This document shows, one piece after another, positions 36,701-43,713 of a DNA stretch of 64,000 nt (position 1 is the stretch's first letter; every line of letters starts with the position of its first letter). A program made the translations under genes and the position numbers. Source of the stretch: Nocardiopsis coralli (GTDB lineage Bacteria > Actinomycetota > Actinomycetes > Streptosporangiales > Streptosporangiaceae); assembly GCF_014892575.1 (NCBI RefSeq), contig NZ_JADBGI010000003.1, forward strand, positions 273,915 to 337,914, in the 5' to 3' direction. The notes beneath the pieces were generated by a model that had not been told where the DNA came from, made no database searches, and saw nothing but the letters and a program-made list of their open reading frames with translations.

Positions 36701-37416
36701 TGCGGGGAGGCCACCGGGAGGTCGGCGTACCAGTCGTAGAAGGACAGCATCGAGCCGCCCAGCAGATTCACGAAACGGGCCCCGACACCGTGGGAGACCA
36801 TCGACATCGCCGGGATCGGGGAGAATCCGGCGATGCGGTCGGGGCCGTACTTCTTGATGGTGAGCACGTGAGCGGCGGCGGCGATCTCGAGCGCCTCCTG
36901 CCACGACACCCGCACCAGGCCGCCCTTGCCGCGGGCGCTCTGGTACCGGCTGCGTTTGTCGGCGTCGGTGGTGATCTCCTCCCACGCCAGCACCGGATCG
37001 CCCAGCCGCCGCCGCGCCTCGCGGTACATCTCGATCAGCACACCGCGCGCGTACGGATAACGCACGCGCGCGGGAGAATAGGTGTACCAGGAAAAGGCGG
37101 CGCCGCGCGGGCACCCGCGCGGTTCGTACTCGGGGCGGTCGGGGCCCACCGAGGGATAATCGGTCGCCTGTGTTTCCCAGGTAATGATTCCGTCTTTGAC
37201 GTAGACGTCCCAGGAACAAGAACCTGTGCAGTTCACCCCGTGGGTGGAACGCACCACCCGGTCATGGCTCCAGCGGTCGCGGTAGAACACATCACCTTCA
37301 CGGCCACCGCTCCTGACCTGGGCACGGGTTCCGTCCAAGGGTTCCGATCGGGTCAGGTGGTTCCCCACCCTGAGCAGTGCGTCGGCGGCCCCGCCGCGTT
37401 TACCCCGATCCGCCAT
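33736..37416 (-). CDS. narG: respiratory nitrate reductase alpha subunit
   Basis: 1226 aa, in line with E. coli NarG (1246). It is the molybdenum bis-MGD catalytic subunit that reduces nitrate to nitrite in the cytoplasm. The N-terminal Fe-S site is in STHGVNCTGSCSWDVYVKDG, and Mo-cofactor regions include EPRGCPRGAAFSWYTYSPAR and GTNQWFHGENHYRAFLSLLL. No twin-arginine signal is seen, consistent with the cytoplasmic form. I take the ATG at 37416; a longer frame reaches 37482 without a better start. It leads narGHJI and diverges from narK. Confidence 0.97.
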   Translation of the reverse strand: MADRGKRGGAADALLRVGNHLTRSEPLDGTRAQVRSGGREGDVFYRDRWSHDRVVRSTHGVNCTGSCSWDVYVKDGIITWETQATDYPSVGPDRPEYEPRGCPRGAAFSWYTYSPARVRYPYARGVLIEMYREARRRLGDPVLAWEEITTDADKRSRYQSARGKGGLVRVSWQEALEIAAAAHVLTIKKYGPDRIAGFSPIPAMSMVSHGVGARFVNLLGGSMLSFYDWYADLPVASPQVFGDQTDVPESGDWWDAAYLMLWGSNVPVTRTPDAHWMAEARYRGQKVVVVSPDYNDATKFADEWLAAQPGTDGALAMAMGHVILKEYFVERSTASFDSYVRSYTDLPFLVGLEERDGRLVPGKFVTAEDLAEGADTANAEWKPVFWPQGESAPVAPNGSVGHRWGEEGGRWNLDLEGRTPELTFYEEGGEAAEVALTRFDNPGGEGEVQTRGVPVRRVGGRLVTTVFDLLLAQYGVGRDGLPGEWPSGYDDPDGACTPAWQAELTGVSADKAVRIAREFAATADESGGRAMIVLGAGTNQWFHGENHYRAFLSLLLLTGCQGVNGGGWAHYVGQEKCRTSSGWAAYASAADWSRPPRFMAGTSYWYTHTDQWRYDTYRADALASPLGPGKVRGKHTADLVAASARMGWMPSFPTFNRNPVALGREAEERGVDPANYVADQLASGSLRFAVEDPDDPANWPRTLTLWRSNLFGSSAKGNEYFLRHLLGTRSNLQSEPAGPEDRPGEVEWRENVPEGKLDLLMSLDFRMTSSTLLSDLVLPAATWYEKHDLSTTDMHPFVHAFNPAIDPPWESRTDFDIFQGLARAFSEMAADHLGEVTDLVAVPHQHDTPGELAQPHGVPSDWKADGTRPVPGQNMPGIVAVRRNYSAIAQKMAALGPLVESKGLAVKGVSFTPDEEIEWLRKANGTVRGGVADGRPSLDTDIKACETILALSGTSNGRLAAQGFRRLAERTGTDMEVLAVQSEERRVVFDNARRGPTPVGTSPEWSGKEAPDRRYSPFTINLEHDKPWHTLTGRQHFYLDHDWMHEFGEALPVYRPPLDINRLFGEPRIGPKGQREVVVRYLTPHSKWSIHSEYQDNLLMQTLSRGGPTIWMSVDDARSIGAADNDWVEAVNRNGVVAARLVVSHRMPTGTVYMYHAQERTIDVPKTETTGTRGGIHNSLTRLLVKPTHLIGGYAQFTYAFNYLGPTGNQRDEVTVVRKRTTEVRY

Positions 37417-37580
37417 GACGAATACACCCCGTTTGTTCGCGCATTGCCCGTGCAGTACCGGCCAAAGTTCATCAGTGGCCACATTCCGTTAATGAATATG
37501 CCTTGTGCGGAGCAGAAGTCACGTACCCCACACCGCATTCGGGCACAATCGGCGCAGATCGTCGAATGGAAGGGGGCGCC
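37417..37580. promoter_or_regulatory. narG-narK divergent promoter region
   Basis: The 164 bp between the two starts must hold both promoters. It has an A+T-rich patch (TTCCGTTAATGAATATGCC, about 37485-37503) that would suit a -10 region. I see no convincing FNR, CRP or NarL heptamer site, so the oxygen or nitrate control cannot be read from sequence. Confidence 0.5.
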
Positions 37581-38777
37581 ATGCGATCGGAAACCGCCGA
37601 ACGCGGGAGCCGGACCACCGGAACGGCCGGGGCCAACCTCGCACTGGCGACAGCGGCCTTCGCGCTCACCTTTTGGGCGTGGAACCTCATCGGGCCGTTG
37701 TCCCGGACCTACTCCGAGAACCTGAACCTCACCCCGACACAGACGTCGATCCTCGTGGCGTTCCCCGTGCTGGTGGGCTCGCTCGGCCGGATCCCCATCG
37801 GTGTGCTCACCGACCGCTACGGCGGCCGGCTCATGTTCACGATCGTGTGTTTCGTGAGCATCGTCCCGACCTTCCTGGTCGGCATCTCCGAGCACTCCTA
37901 CACGATGCTGCTGGTGTGGGGCTTCTTCCTCGGTATCGCCGGTACCTCGTTCGCGATCGGGATCCCGTTCGTCAACGCCTGGTACTCGGCCGGGCGGCGC
38001 GGGTTCGCGACCGGTGTGTTCGGCGCGGGCATGGGCGGTACGGCGCTGTCGGCGTTCCTGACACCCCGCATGGTCGAGGCCATGGGGGTGTTCGTCTCCC
38101 ACTTGATCATGTGCGTGGTGCTGGCCGTCATGGGCGTGGTCATGTGGCTGTTCGCACGCAACGCCCCGTCGTGGAGCCCCCAGACCGAACCGGCGCTGCC
38201 GCGCATGCGCGAGGCCATGGGGCTCAAGGCGACCTGGCAGGCGTCGGCGCTGTACGCGCTCGTCTTCGGCGGTTTCGTCGCGTTCTCGACCTACCTGCCG
38301 ACCCTGCTGACCTCGGTGTACCAGTTCGCGCAGACCGACGCGGGCCTGCGTACGGCCGGCTTCGCCGTCGCCGCGGTGGCCGCGCGCCCGGTCGGCGGGA
38401 TCCTGTCGGACCGGATCGGTCCGGTGAAGGTCTGCCTGATCTCGTTCTTCGGCACGACGGTGATGGCCGTCGTGCTGGCGCTGCACCCGCCGGCGGAGTT
38501 CCCGGCGGGTGTGGCGTTCGTGTTCATGGCGATCGTGCTCGGCCTGGGAACCGGCGGTGTGTTCGCGCTGGTGGCCGAGGTGGTCGAACCCAAGCGGGTC
38601 GGTACGGTGACCGGTCTCGTCGGCGCGGCCGGTGGCCTCGGCGGGTACTTCCCGCCGCTGGTCATGGGCGTGATCTACCAGGCGACCGGGGCGTACACGA
38701 TCGGGTTCGTGCTGTTGGCGGCGGTCGCGCTGGCGGTGGCGGTCTACACCGCGAGGGCGTTCCGCAAGACGTCCTGA
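37581..38777 (+). CDS. narK: nitrate/nitrite transporter (MFS, NarK)
   Basis: 398 aa, 12 predicted membrane helices. NarK-type features: FWAWNLIGPLSRTYSENLNL in helix 1, GRIPIGVLTDRYGGR, ATGVFGAGMGGTALSAF (nitrate signature region) and ARPVGGILSDRIGPVKV. It would import nitrate for NarGHJI and export nitrite. AAGGGGG precedes the ATG at 37581 by 4 nt. Divergent pairing with narG supports the assignment. No nitrite reductase genes appear in the window, so nitrite is probably exported or handled elsewhere. Confidence 0.95.
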   Translation: MRSETAERGSRTTGTAGANLALATAAFALTFWAWNLIGPLSRTYSENLNLTPTQTSILVAFPVLVGSLGRIPIGVLTDRYGGRLMFTIVCFVSIVPTFLVGISEHSYTMLLVWGFFLGIAGTSFAIGIPFVNAWYSAGRRGFATGVFGAGMGGTALSAFLTPRMVEAMGVFVSHLIMCVVLAVMGVVMWLFARNAPSWSPQTEPALPRMREAMGLKATWQASALYALVFGGFVAFSTYLPTLLTSVYQFAQTDAGLRTAGFAVAAVAARPVGGILSDRIGPVKVCLISFFGTTVMAVVLALHPPAEFPAGVAFVFMAIVLGLGTGGVFALVAEVVEPKRVGTVTGLVGAAGGLGGYFPPLVMGVIYQATGAYTIGFVLLAAVALAVAVYTARAFRKTS

Positions 38778-38862
38778 CGCGCGGGTGGCCAGAGCCGGTG
38801 GCGGGGCCGCCGGGCACAAGGGGTCGGTGGGACAGCCGGCCCCTCACGTGTGTCCCGGTGCT

Positions 38863-39597
38863 TCAGGGGGCGACGTCGCGGGCGCGCACGAGGGCGCCCG
38901 CTCGGGTCCCGACCTTGACGCGTTCCAGGGCGCGCACACCCTCGGGCAGGGCGATGCGGCGGGTCTTGGCGGTGATGACCACGACCGCGTGGCGGGGCAG
39001 GACCCCGCCCAGGGAACGCAGCATCGCGCCCACACGGTCCTCCTCGGGGGCGGATCCTCCCCAGGAGGTCATCTCCCCGTACGGGATGTCGGTGACCACG
39101 ACGTCGGCGTCGACCGGGTCGGTCAGGGTGAACACGTCGGCGGTGCGGACCTCGTGGGGCAGGTCGCCGCCCTGCGAGGCCAGGCCGGCGGCGAGGTCCC
39201 GGGCGGCCTCGGCGCGTTCCACGAACTCCACGCGTCCGAAGTCGCGGGCGGAGCGGCGCAGCTCCTCCTCCCGCGCGGCCAGGCCGTCGGCGGTGAGGAG
39301 TTCGAGGTTGCGGGCGGCCAGGGCCACGGCGTCCTCGTCGATGTCGGAGACGCGCACGTGGGCGAGGCGGTCGCGGTGAAGCAGGCCCAGCACGGTCGCG
39401 AGGTAGCCGCTGCCGCCGCAGGGGTCCCAGAGCCGGACCGGGCTCTCACCCTGGTCGGTGGTGTGTGCGAGCGCGCGTTGGAGGAGTTCGCTGGCGAGCC
39501 GGACCGGGAAACCCGGGAACCCTGGCGCCGAACGCAGCACTTGTCCGCTCGCCAGTGCAGAGTGGTCGGTCCGCTCGGTGGCGTACCGGTATGCCAC
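38863..39597 (-). CDS. aviRa: AviRa-like 23S rRNA methyltransferase
   Basis: 244 aa. It follows AviRa of Streptomyces viridochromogenes nearly throughout: AYRYATERTDHSALASGQVL, RSAPGFPGFPVRLASELLQR, the SAM loop WDPCGGSGYLATVLGLLHR, SDIDEDAVALAARNLELL, TDIPYGEMTSWGG and a final KVGTRAGALVRARDV. AviRa methylates G2535 of 23S rRNA and gives resistance to orthosomycins (avilamycin, evernimicin). No biosynthetic genes surround it, so it may be intrinsic resistance or rRNA housekeeping. The GTG at 39597 is chosen from the homologue's N-terminus and GAGGGG 8 nt upstream; the longer frame only reads through the neighbouring tRNA. Similarity is from memory, not alignment. Confidence 0.88.
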   Translation of the reverse strand: MAYRYATERTDHSALASGQVLRSAPGFPGFPVRLASELLQRALAHTTDQGESPVRLWDPCGGSGYLATVLGLLHRDRLAHVRVSDIDEDAVALAARNLELLTADGLAAREEELRRSARDFGRVEFVERAEAARDLAAGLASQGGDLPHEVRTADVFTLTDPVDADVVVTDIPYGEMTSWGGSAPEEDRVGAMLRSLGGVLPRHAVVVITAKTRRIALPEGVRALERVKVGTRAGALVRARDVAP

Positions 39598-39630
39598 GAC
39601 CAGTCCCCTCGTCCGATCCCCAGGAAAAGC

Positions 39631-39667
39631 CGAAGGCCCGGTGCCTCTCGCGGACACCGGGCCTTCG
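39631..39667 (-). terminator. terminator of tRNA-Asp (copy 1)
   Basis: CGAAGGCCCGGTG (39631-39643) pairs perfectly with CACCGGGCCTTCG (39655-39667) and on the minus strand is followed by GCTTTTCC. It lies 5 bp after the tRNA. Confidence 0.9.
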
Positions 39668-39672
39668 CTGTG

Positions 39673-39747
39673 CGGTCCTGACGGGATTTGAACCCGCGGC
39701 CTCCACCTTGACAGGGTGGCGAGCACTCCTAACTGCTCCACAGGACC
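39673..39747 (-). tRNA. tRNA-Asp(GTC), copy 1
   Basis: Cloverleaf on the minus strand: acceptor GGTCCTG/CAGGACC, anticodon arm CCACC-CTGTCAA-GGTGG giving anticodon GTC, T-loop TTCAAAT, discriminator G. CCA is not encoded. The gene body is identical to the copy at 43372-43446. Confidence 0.97.
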
Positions 39748-39849
39748 TCGCTTGCTGCGGTTACTACTCTAGCGCGACTTCGGAGTACTTCGTACCGCCG
39801 CCGACCTAGAGTGGGGTCCGAGGCACCGAAACACGAGGAGGACGCGGGC

Positions 39850-40260
39850 GTGAGCGAGTCCCAGCCGGCCCTGCCGAGCGGCCCCGACAGCACCCGGATC
39901 GACCGTTGGCTGTGGGCCGTGCGCCTCACCAAGACACGCTCCGACGCCGCTCAGGCCTGCCGTGGCGGGCATGTGCGCGTCAACGGGCGTCCCGCGAAAC
40001 CGGCCACCGGGGTCAAGGCCGGCGACGAGGTGAGGGTGCGGCTGCACGGACGGACCCGGCTCGTCGATGTGAGTCACGTCATCGTGAAAAGGGTCGGGGC
40101 TCCCGTCGCGACGCGGTGCTACGTGGACCGCAGCCCCACGCCGCCCGCACCGGAGGCGCGGGGTCCGGTGCTCAAGCGCGACCGCGGCGCGGGACGTCCG
40201 ACCAAGAAGGACCGCCGCCAGCTGGAGAAGCTGCGTTCGGAGCTGCCAACGGAGCTGTGA
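39850..40260 (+). CDS. S4-domain RNA-binding protein (Hsp15/HslR-like)
   Basis: 136 aa, GTG start with GAGGAGG 8 nt upstream. The S4 domain fills residues 14-80: RIDRWLWAVRLTKTRSDAAQ, CRGGHVRVNGRPAKPATGVK, AGDEVRVRL. The rest is a basic tail (GRPTKKDRRQLEKLR) that can also bind RNA. E. coli Hsp15 rescues stalled 50S subunits carrying nascent chains; actinobacterial versions are assumed similar. It diverges from the tRNA-Asp gene and is convergent with the hydrolase. Confidence 0.93.
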   Translation: MSESQPALPSGPDSTRIDRWLWAVRLTKTRSDAAQACRGGHVRVNGRPAKPATGVKAGDEVRVRLHGRTRLVDVSHVIVKRVGAPVATRCYVDRSPTPPAPEARGPVLKRDRGAGRPTKKDRRQLEKLRSELPTEL

Positions 40261-40290
40261 CCCCGGGGCCCGCTCGGCGTCGGCCGGGTG

Positions 40291-41082
40291 TCAGGCCCCG
40301 ATCGGGTGGCGGGCGAGGAAGTCCAGCACGGCCTCGGTCGCCTTCGGGGCCCCCTCGTGCACGTACCCGTGGCGCAGCCCCGGGAGCACGAGCAGCTCGG
40401 CGCCGGGGATCCGCACGGCCAGGAGCTCCGCGTTGCCGACCGGCGTGAGCGCGTCGTCCTCGCCGTGCACGACGAGGGTGGGCGACACGATCTCCGGGAG
40501 CAGGTCCCAGCCGTCGTAGGACGTGCTGGCGGCGAAGTGCAGGCGCAGGGCGCGCATGGGGCCACGCGGCAGGATGCGGTCCACCGTGTCGGGGTGGTCG
40601 GCCGCCCAACCGGGTGTGTAGAAGAGCTCCGCGATGAGGCCGCGGCCCTCCTCGGTGGCGGCCTTGCGCAGGGCGACCGTCGACGAGTGCGCACGCGGGA
40701 CCTCGTTCTGCCCGCCCGGGGCGGTCGCACCCAGGACGAGCGCGCCGACACGCTCCGGTGCGGCGTGCGCGAGCGCCTGCGCGACCTTCCCGCCCATCGA
40801 GAACCCGTGCACGTGCGCGCGTTCGATGCCGAGGTCGTCCAGGACCGCGAGGGCGTCGCGGGCGAACAGGTCGAGGGAGTAGGGCTCGTCGAGCGGGGCG
40901 TCGCTGCCGCCGGTCCCCCGGAAGTCCATGCGCACGACGCGGTGTGAGCGGGCGAGCTCCTCGCGTACGCCGTCCCACATCTCGAGGTCGAGGGCCTGCC
41001 CGTTGAGCAGCAGCAGGGGTTCGCCCTCACCGAGGACGTCGTAGTGGATCCGGGTGCCGTCGGCGGCGGTCGCTTGGTTCAC
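40291..41082 (-). CDS. alpha/beta-hydrolase
   Basis: About 263 aa. Oxyanion region LLLLNGQALDLEMWDG, nucleophile elbow GFSMGGKVAQA (Ser), acid in HGEDDALTPVG (Asp) and His in GLRHGYVHE complete the triad. The arrangement resembles lactonases and esterases of the 3-oxoadipate enol-lactonase group, but the substrate cannot be told. Start uncertain: GTG at 41082 is used; a TTG at 41094 would add four residues and neither has a strong ribosome site. Single gene. Confidence 0.9.
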   Translation of the reverse strand: MNQATAADGTRIHYDVLGEGEPLLLLNGQALDLEMWDGVREELARSHRVVRMDFRGTGGSDAPLDEPYSLDLFARDALAVLDDLGIERAHVHGFSMGGKVAQALAHAAPERVGALVLGATAPGGQNEVPRAHSSTVALRKAATEEGRGLIAELFYTPGWAADHPDTVDRILPRGPMRALRLHFAASTSYDGWDLLPEIVSPTLVVHGEDDALTPVGNAELLAVRIPGAELLVLPGLRHGYVHEGAPKATEAVLDFLARHPIGA

Positions 41083-41155
41083 GGGTCCGGACAATACCGG
41101 AGCAACCTCGCACGCGCCGTGGTGTGCTGCACACTGCGGGGACGCGGGGTCCGGG

Positions 41156-41659
41156 TCAGTCCCACGCGCCGGGGTGGTCCTGGTTCATGGACTCCGCCTT
41201 CAACCCGGCCGCCGCGAGGAGCACCACGCCGGCCATCGCGCACCAGGGCCCCGGCCCGGCCTCCATGTGGGTCTCCACGTCGGTCTGGGCCGCCGCCCAA
41301 CCGAACATCCACAGCAGGGGGAACGCCGCGGCCGTGCCCAGAACCGCGCGGAAGGCCCAGATGCGCTGGGCCACGAGGGCGGTGACCACCGCCCCGCACA
41401 GAGCGAGCACCGCCAGGCCCGCGGGGAGGGTGCCGACGACCTTGTCGGTGAAGAGCGTCTCCCACCCGGAGAGGTCACGGCTGTCGGTCCACACGAGGTA
41501 CAGGGACATGAACAGCACGGCGCCGCCCGCGGCCAGGCCGGCCGTGACCGCCCGTGCCGCGCGTCCGGCCTCGTGGTCGAGGGCGATGCGCGCTTCGATC
41601 CGGTTGATGCGCTTGCGGATGCGGTCGAGGTCGTGGATCGGTTCGGGGGTGCCGGGCAC
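41156..41659 (-). CDS. small membrane protein with N-terminal helical tail
   Basis: 167 aa. A charged amphipathic helix (LDRIRKRINRIEARIALDHE) at the N-terminus is followed by four hydrophobic helices (AVTAGLAAGGAVLFMSLYLVW; GLAVLALCGAVVTALVA; AVLGTAAAFPLLWMFGWAAA; WCAMAGVVLLAAAGL). No family is recognised. The next upstream gene encodes a protein with the same plan, so the two are probably old paralogues. GTG start with GGAG 7 nt upstream. Confidence 0.75.
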   Translation of the reverse strand: MPGTPEPIHDLDRIRKRINRIEARIALDHEAGRAARAVTAGLAAGGAVLFMSLYLVWTDSRDLSGWETLFTDKVVGTLPAGLAVLALCGAVVTALVAQRIWAFRAVLGTAAAFPLLWMFGWAAAQTDVETHMEAGPGPWCAMAGVVLLAAAGLKAESMNQDHPGAWD

Positions 41660-41743
41660 GGCTGGGCTCCAAGGGTCGGGGCAGGGGGAGGAGGCGGGGA
41701 CGGGTTGTTCAGGCCGGGTGGGCGGGGACGTCGGCCCCGGCGC

Positions 41744-42286
41744 TCACGGGCTCTTCTTACGAGCGGGGTGGGGCTCCGAGTCCGCCTTCGGGAACTTCGC
41801 CACCCGTGCGGCGGAGACCGGGGCCGCGATGGCCGAAGCGAAGGCCACGAGCACACCCGCGGAGACGTGGTCCTCGAAGGGCACGAAGAATGACTGCAGG
41901 AGGAGCGCCCCCGACGCGAGGGCGATCAGCACAGCGAACCCCGTCAGCGTTGCAGAGGCCCCGGGCCGCGACAGGAACGGCAGGGCCACGCAGCCGGCGA
42001 CGAGCATCGCGCAGGTTGCTGCAGCCGTGATGGCCGCGAACGACTCCTCCTCATCTGTTTCCGAGAGGATCGACAGCAGATACACGCCGGTCTCCTCCGT
42101 CCAAGGCAGGAACAGCGAGATCAACAGGCCACCGAGAGCGAGCAACAGGCCGGACAGGGCCCGGCGGCGCTCCTGGAACCTGATGTCGAGGACGTGGGCC
42201 TCCATGGCCTCGGCGTGAGCCTCGACCCGCGCGAGGCGGGTCCGCAGGTCCTCGGTCTCGGTCGTGGGCTCGGGGTCGGTGCTCAT
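41744..42286 (-). CDS. small membrane protein, paralogue of its neighbour
   Basis: 180 aa. The N-terminus is a long charged helix (LRTRLARVEAHAEAMEAHVL) and four hydrophobic helices follow (LSGLLLALGGLLISLFLPW; AITAAATCAMLVAGCVALPF; LTGFAVLIALASGALLLQSFF; SAGVLVAFASAIAAPVSAA), ending in a basic tail. Same layout as the 41156-41659 product 84 bp downstream, low sequence identity. Unknown function; cytoplasmic coiled-coil heads suggest oligomers. ATG at 42286 with GGAG upstream. Confidence 0.75.
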   Translation of the reverse strand: MSTDPEPTTETEDLRTRLARVEAHAEAMEAHVLDIRFQERRRALSGLLLALGGLLISLFLPWTEETGVYLLSILSETDEEESFAAITAAATCAMLVAGCVALPFLSRPGASATLTGFAVLIALASGALLLQSFFVPFEDHVSAGVLVAFASAIAAPVSAARVAKFPKADSEPHPARKKSP

Positions 42287-42418
42287 GGACGCTCCGGGGT
42301 CGGGGGAAGGGCGCGGGTTCCGCCGGGGGAGACGCGTCCGGGGCGCCGAAGGTTCGCCGGGAACCGAAAGTGCCGCGGCTGTCGGGGCTGCGCGGTACCG
42401 TGCCAACGAGAGTCCGAC

Positions 42419-42439
42419 CCCCGGACGATCCGTCCGGGG
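42419..42439 (+). promoter_or_regulatory. hairpin in the leader of the exonuclease gene
   Basis: CCCCGGACG (42419-42427) and CGTCCGGGG (42431-42439) are perfect inverted repeats with a 3-nt loop, ending 34 bp before the DEDDh exonuclease start. It could be a leader hairpin or an operator; there is no U-tract for termination. Confidence 0.4.
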
Positions 42440-42473
42440 CCCCAGGTCGGAGCGGCCGAGCAGAAAGAACCGC

Positions 42474-43181
42474 ATGAGCGCCTCCTGGTACACCCGTCCC
42501 CTCGCCGCCTTCGATGTCGAGACCACCGGCCTGGACGTCACGTCCGACCGCATCGTCACCGCCGCACTGTGGCGCATCGACCCCACGAGCGGCACCAAGG
42601 AGCCACTGACCTGGATCATCGACCCGGGCGTCCCGGTCCCGCCCGAGGCGGCGGCGATCCACGGCTACACCGACGAGCGGGTACGCGCCGAGGGCACCCC
42701 CGCGGCCGAGGCGGTGCCCGCGATCGGCGCTGCGCTGGAGAAGGTCGCGGCGGACGGGCTTCCGCTGGTCGTCTACAACGCCCCCTACGACCTCGGCATC
42801 CTGCACCACGAGCTCGTACGGAACACGGTCCGCCCCGAGCCGCTGTCCACGCTGCACGTGGTCGACCCGCTGGTGCTGGACAAACAGATGGACCCCTACC
42901 GCAAGGGCGGGCGCAAGCTCACGGACGTGTGCGCGCACCACGGGGTCCCGCTGGCCGCCGACGAGGCGCACGGGGCGGCCGCCGACGCGCTCGCGGCCGG
43001 ACGCCTGGCCTGGCGTCTGGGGTCGAGCCACCCCGAGCTCGGGGCCCTCTCCCCCGCCGAACTGCACGACTCTCAGGTGCGGTGGAAGGCCGACCAGGCG
43101 GCCTCGTTCCAGGCCTACCTGCGCCGGTCCCGCGACCCCGAGGCGGTCATCGACGGCACCTGGCCCTACGTGGGCGCCTGA
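42474..43181 (+). CDS. DEDDh 3'-5' exonuclease (DnaQ/RNase T-like)
   Basis: 235 aa. The four acidic residues and histidine of the DEDDh group are visible: FDVETTGLDV (first Asp, Glu), VVYNAPYDLGIL (second Asp), and HGAAADALAAG (His, third Asp). Stand-alone proteins of this kind in actinomycetes are annotated as DNA polymerase III epsilon-like or as oligoribonuclease-like; which nucleic acid it trims is unknown. The ATG at 42474 places the first motif at residue 14, as usual. It is convergent with the tRNA cluster. Confidence 0.92.
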   Translation: MSASWYTRPLAAFDVETTGLDVTSDRIVTAALWRIDPTSGTKEPLTWIIDPGVPVPPEAAAIHGYTDERVRAEGTPAAEAVPAIGAALEKVAADGLPLVVYNAPYDLGILHHELVRNTVRPEPLSTLHVVDPLVLDKQMDPYRKGGRKLTDVCAHHGVPLAADEAHGAAADALAAGRLAWRLGSSHPELGALSPAELHDSQVRWKADQAASFQAYLRRSRDPEAVIDGTWPYVGA

Positions 43182-43232
43182 CCCGGGCCGGCCGGCGGCC
43201 GTGGCCGCCCACGACCGTCCAGGGACACAAAA

Positions 43233-43266
43233 AGGCCCCGGCGCCTGTTCCCAGGTGTCGGGGCTT
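43233..43266 (-). terminator. terminator of the tRNA-Glu/Asp/Phe cluster
   Basis: AGGCCCCGGCGCCT and AGGTGTCGGGGCTT form a stem with about 11 of 14 pairs. On the minus strand it is followed by CCTTTTTGTG, a good U-tract, 7 bp after tRNA-Phe. It also ends the convergent exonuclease transcript. Confidence 0.8.
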
Positions 43267-43272
43267 CTTCTG

Positions 43273-43346
43273 TGGCTGGGGGCGGGGTCGAACCGCCGAC
43301 CTTCCGCTTTTCAGGCGGACGCTCGTACCAACTGAGCTACCCAGCC
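43273..43346 (-). tRNA. tRNA-Phe(GAA)
   Basis: Minus strand: acceptor GGCTGGG/CCCAGCC, D-arm GCTC...GAGC, anticodon arm TCCGC-CTGAAAA-GCGGA giving GAA, T-loop TTCGACC, discriminator A. Third gene of a tRNA cluster. Confidence 0.97.
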
Positions 43347-43371
43347 GGGCAACCGGTATCCGGTGCCTGCG

Positions 43372-43446
43372 CGGTCCTGACGGGATTTGAACCCGCGGCC
43401 TCCACCTTGACAGGGTGGCGAGCACTCCTAACTGCTCCACAGGACC
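43372..43446 (-). tRNA. tRNA-Asp(GTC), copy 2
   Basis: Body identical to the tRNA at 39673-39747, anticodon GTC in CTGTCAA. Lies between tRNA-Glu (upstream) and tRNA-Phe (downstream), 25 bp from the latter, so all three are probably one transcript. Confidence 0.97.
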
Positions 43447-43534
43447 TTGTTCACTTGTTGGCCCGGACCTTCGGCCCGGTGCCTTGCTGCGGTTCCCATT
43501 CTGCCAGATCCCCGGCAGTGGTCTGACCGCTTCG

Positions 43535-43607
43535 TACCCCCGACGGGATTCGAACCCGCGCTACCGCCTTGAAAGGGCGGCGTCCTAGGCCGCTAGACGA
43601 CAGGGGC
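43535..43607 (-). tRNA. tRNA-Glu(TTC)
   Basis: Minus strand: GCCCCTG acceptor, GTCTAGCGGCCTAGGAC D-arm, anticodon arm CCGCC-CTTTCAA-GGCGG giving TTC, T-loop TTCGAAT. The first acceptor pair is G-U. Promoter-proximal gene of the cluster. Confidence 0.96.
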
Positions 43608-43713
43608 CCGCTCAGACAGACCAAGCATAGGGGAGATACGCACCGATCGCCAAAGCGATTCCGGAAGACGCCGCGCACCGGCCTGACCTGCACCCTCGCG
43701 GGGCACCCCGGGG

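Noticed and set aside
39448..39741. N-terminal extension of the AviRa-like frame through the tRNA gene
   Set aside because: The first 48 codons translate the antisense of the tRNA-Asp gene; the same peptide appears at the second tRNA-Asp copy.
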